The position numbers and the translations under genes were made by a program. The notes below the pieces were generated by a model that made no database searches, was not told where the DNA came from, and saw only the letters and a program-made list of their open reading frames with translations. From assembly GCA_964455335.1 (NCBI GenBank), contig CAYVVW010000036.1:1-15811 (forward strand): 15,811 nucleotides of DNA, given 5' to 3'. Positions within the stretch are counted from its first letter, which is position 1; each line of letters begins with the position of its first letter. This stretch comes from Marvinbryantia sp964455335 (GTDB lineage: Bacteria; Bacillota; Clostridia; Lachnospirales; Lachnospiraceae). Positions 14,264 through 15,811 of the stretch are shown here, piece after piece.

Positions 14264-15598
14264 AGGAAGTTAAGTGNNNNNNNNNNCAAGGAGTATTTTC
14301 GCAGTCTGCTGGACATGCGCAGTGATATGCTTTCCTATGAGGAACTGCACACCATGATGGAGGAGAATACCGTCATTCACGGCGCGAACATGTGGATTTT
14401 GATGCTGGCGATTCTCATCGCGTCGATCGGGCTGAATGTCAATTCCACGGCCGTCATCATCGGCGCAATGCTGATTTCCCCCTTGATGAGTGGGATTCTC
14501 ACCATGGGATACTCCCTGGGGATTCGTGATTTGTCGATGCTGAAATTTGCGGCGGCGCGTTTTGGCACGCAGGTGCTGATCAGCCTGGTCACATCCACAG
14601 TTTACTTTATGCTGACGCCCCTCACCACGGCGACGAGCGAGATGATCGCCAGGACCAGCCCTACGCTGTGGGATGTTTTGATTGCCCTGTTTGGCGGGAT
14701 TGCGGGCAGCATCGGCAATACGCGCAAGAAAACGAGTAATGTCGTGCCGGGCGTGGCGATTGCGACTGCGCTGATGCCGCCGCTTTGCACGGTCGGATAT
14801 GGCATTGCCACGCGGCAGCTCAACTTTGTGCTGGGCGCATTTCATCTATTTCTCATCAACACATTGTTTATTGCGCTGTCCGCGTTTTTTGTGACAAAGG
14901 TGCTCGGCGTGCCGTGCAAGGAGGAGTTGGATGCAAAGAAGCAAAAGCATGTCAGCCACATCATTGCGGCAATGATTGTCATCACCGTGGTGCCGAGCGC
15001 GCTTTCCGGTGCCTACACGGTCTACAAATCCGTCGTGGATGGCAATATTTCCAACTACCTGGACGCGGAATTTGCGTTTGCGGATACCCAGATCGTGCAG
15101 AGCAAGGTGGACCGCATTCATCGGGAGATCTCCGTTTCCCTCGTGGGGGCGCAGCTCTCCGACGAGCGGATATCCGAGCTTTCGGGCAAGCTCTCGGAAT
15201 ATGGCCTGTCCGGATACACGCTCCATGTGCTGCAAAATCGCCAGTTTGAGGGGGAGGACAGCGACAAAGCGACCATCGCCGTCCAGGAAAATACCATCCG
15301 CGAGCTGGGAGAACAGTTGGAATCGGAAAAAAATGCGCGCGCGGCACTGGAAAAAGAGCGGGACGCACAGATTGATGCCGCAGCGTTGGCCGCAAAAACG
15401 GCCGAGGTCTTTACTGGCCTGTCGGACATCCGCATTGGAAAACTCAGCGATGCGGGCGGTGCGGAGACCATATTGCTGCTCGCCGGCGCGCAAGAGCCGC
15501 TGTCGGGGGAAGTGCGCGAGATGCTGGAAAACTTCCTAAAAGCAGAGACAGGTGCCGCATCTGTCGCATTACAGATCGAGACGAGTGCGGCACGCTAG
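14201..15598 (+). CDS. DUF389 (TIGR00341-like) integral membrane protein, contains an assembly gap
   Basis: The 465-residue reading (with four unknown residues) belongs to the DUF389 family of bacterial membrane proteins of unknown function. ATG 14201 follows AGGAGGG. The order is a repeat-built N-terminus (MDNGGNAMDNNGNMMDNSG), the gap, then EYFRSLLDMRSDMLSYEEL. About six or seven membrane helices follow (from MWILMLAILIASIGLNVNS to VITVVPSALSGAYTVY), including the family hallmark STAVIIGAMLISPLMSGI and GVAIATALMPPLCTVG. A soluble C-terminal part contains a coiled coil (~ENTIRELGEQLESEKNARAA). Both sides of the gap are in one frame with ten Ns, but the gap's true length is unknown, so the join is unproven. 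Its last ~70 bases are part of a duplication with strong secondary structure. Confidence 0.85.
   Translation: MDNGGNAMDNNGNMMDNSGKSRKLSXXXXKEYFRSLLDMRSDMLSYEELHTMMEENTVIHGANMWILMLAILIASIGLNVNSTAVIIGAMLISPLMSGILTMGYSLGIRDLSMLKFAAARFGTQVLISLVTSTVYFMLTPLTTATSEMIARTSPTLWDVLIALFGGIAGSIGNTRKKTSNVVPGVAIATALMPPLCTVGYGIATRQLNFVLGAFHLFLINTLFIALSAFFVTKVLGVPCKEELDAKKQKHVSHIIAAMIVITVVPSALSGAYTVYKSVVDGNISNYLDAEFAFADTQIVQSKVDRIHREISVSLVGAQLSDERISELSGKLSEYGLSGYTLHVLQNRQFEGEDSDKATIAVQENTIRELGEQLESEKNARAALEKERDAQIDAAALAAKTAEVFTGLSDIRIGKLSDAGGAETILLLAGAQEPLSGEVREMLENFLKAETGAASVALQIETSAAR
14277..14286. other. Assembly gap (10 N)
   Basis: Ten Ns lie 13 bases after the 21-bp tandem repeat, inside the DUF389 coding frame. 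The round number suggests a placeholder of unknown true length, possibly where the assembler could not resolve further repeat units. Confidence 0.95.
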
Positions 15599-15644
15599 GA
15601 AACTTGTGAAAAGCAGAGACAAGTGCCGCATATTCGCATATTCC
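15526..15644 (+). repeat. Imperfect 71-bp-period duplication at the 3' end of the DUF389 gene
   Basis: The bases at 15526-15570, inside the gene, recur at 15598-15641, just after the stop. The core AAAAGCAGAGACA-R-GTGCCGCAT differs at one position. Between them TGCGGCAC (15586-15593) is the exact complement of GTGCCGCA in both copies (15552-15559 and 15623-15630). An inner hairpin, ATCTGT-CGCATT-ACAGAT (15559-15576), is nested in the upstream pairing. Confidence 0.88.
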
Positions 15645-15690
15645 TTCTTGGACTTTAGGCTGTTTGCGAAAAAATGCCATGGAGACACAC

Positions 15691-15726
15691 AAGACCCCAC
15701 CTCTCAGATCTGAGAGATGGGGTCTT
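15691..15726. terminator. Probable bidirectional terminator between the DUF389 gene and tRNA-Cys
   Basis: AAGACCCCA (15691-15699) pairs with TGGGGTCTT (15718-15726), and CTCTCAGA with TCTGAGAG inside, with a single C/A mismatch between the two stems. The 3' T-tracts on either strand are short. It lies 24 bases past the tRNA-Cys 3' end and 92 past the DUF389 stop, so it may serve both. Confidence 0.75.
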
Positions 15727-15750
15727 TGCTAGGTATCACACATGGGAAAG

Positions 15751-15811
15751 AGGCGTAGACCGGATTTGAACCGGTGCGTACTGGTGTTGCAGACCATTGC
15801 CTTACCACTTG
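15751..15811 (-). tRNA. tRNA-Cys(GCA), 5' end beyond the window
   Basis: On the minus strand the sequence shows the D-loop part CAAGTGGTAAGGC, the anticodon arm TGGTCTGCAACACCA with anticodon GCA, a short variable loop, the T arm ACCGG-TTCAAAT-CCGGT and the acceptor strand CTACGCC. The discriminator base is U73 (complement of A15751), which is the identity base of cysteine tRNA. CCA is not encoded. About ten 5' bases lie outside. Confidence 0.95.

Overview
This window looks like a piece of a GC-rich Firmicutes (Bacillota) chromosome, most likely class Clostridia and perhaps Lachnospiraceae. The basis is the gene content: a ~700-residue neopullulanase-like GH13 enzyme, a DUF4364 regulator, a VanW-family exported protein, MutS2, a YhaM-type exonuclease and a DUF389 membrane protein, with Gram-positive style Shine-Dalgarno sequences (GGAGG variants). 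It is draft sequence, with a 10-base N gap at 14277-14286. I recognise almost every gene as a known family. What is unusual lies between the genes.

Layout, left to right. 1-1050 (+): the end of the F-type ATP synthase operon (atpD 3' part, atpC). 1144-4724 (+): a two-gene carbohydrate unit, an intracellular GH13 maltodextrin hydrolase followed 17 bases later by a secreted GH5 endoglucanase with a Ser/Asn/Thr/Gly linker and a CBM2-like cellulose-binding module. 4860-7338 (+): a DUF4364 winged-helix regulator, a 34-residue membrane peptide and a VanW/G5-like exported protein. 7490-7993 (+): the tRNA methyltransferase TrmL. 7881-11209 (-): mutS2 followed by an orphan OmpR-type response regulator, whose 3' end overlaps trmL tail to tail. 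11210-11732: a divergent intergenic region with a promoter on each strand, a four-unit tandem repeat and long inverted repeats. 11733-14032 (+): a translationally coupled pair, YhaM-like exonuclease and RlmD-type 23S rRNA methyltransferase. 14201-15598 (+): a DUF389 membrane protein with a tandem-repeat N-terminus abutting the assembly gap. 15691-15811: a terminator hairpin and the 3' part of tRNA-Cys(GCA) on the minus strand.

Much of the window serves RNA and genome maintenance (TrmL, YhaM, RlmD, MutS2, tRNA-Cys), energy (F1Fo) and plant polysaccharide use (GH13 and GH5). I see no phage, transposon, CRISPR or defence locus.

The most noteworthy observation is how many short direct duplications there are (periods about 15, 21, 38, 42, 43, 71 and 71 bp). 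Several sit at or just after gene 3' ends and copy the last codons of the preceding gene: the DUF4364 gene, mutS2 and the DUF389 gene. Others fill the mutS2 leader. Two further points stand out: the trmL terminator appears to be embedded inside the coding sequence of the opposing response-regulator gene, and a perfect 12-bp inverted repeat has one arm inside the predicted mutS2 promoter.
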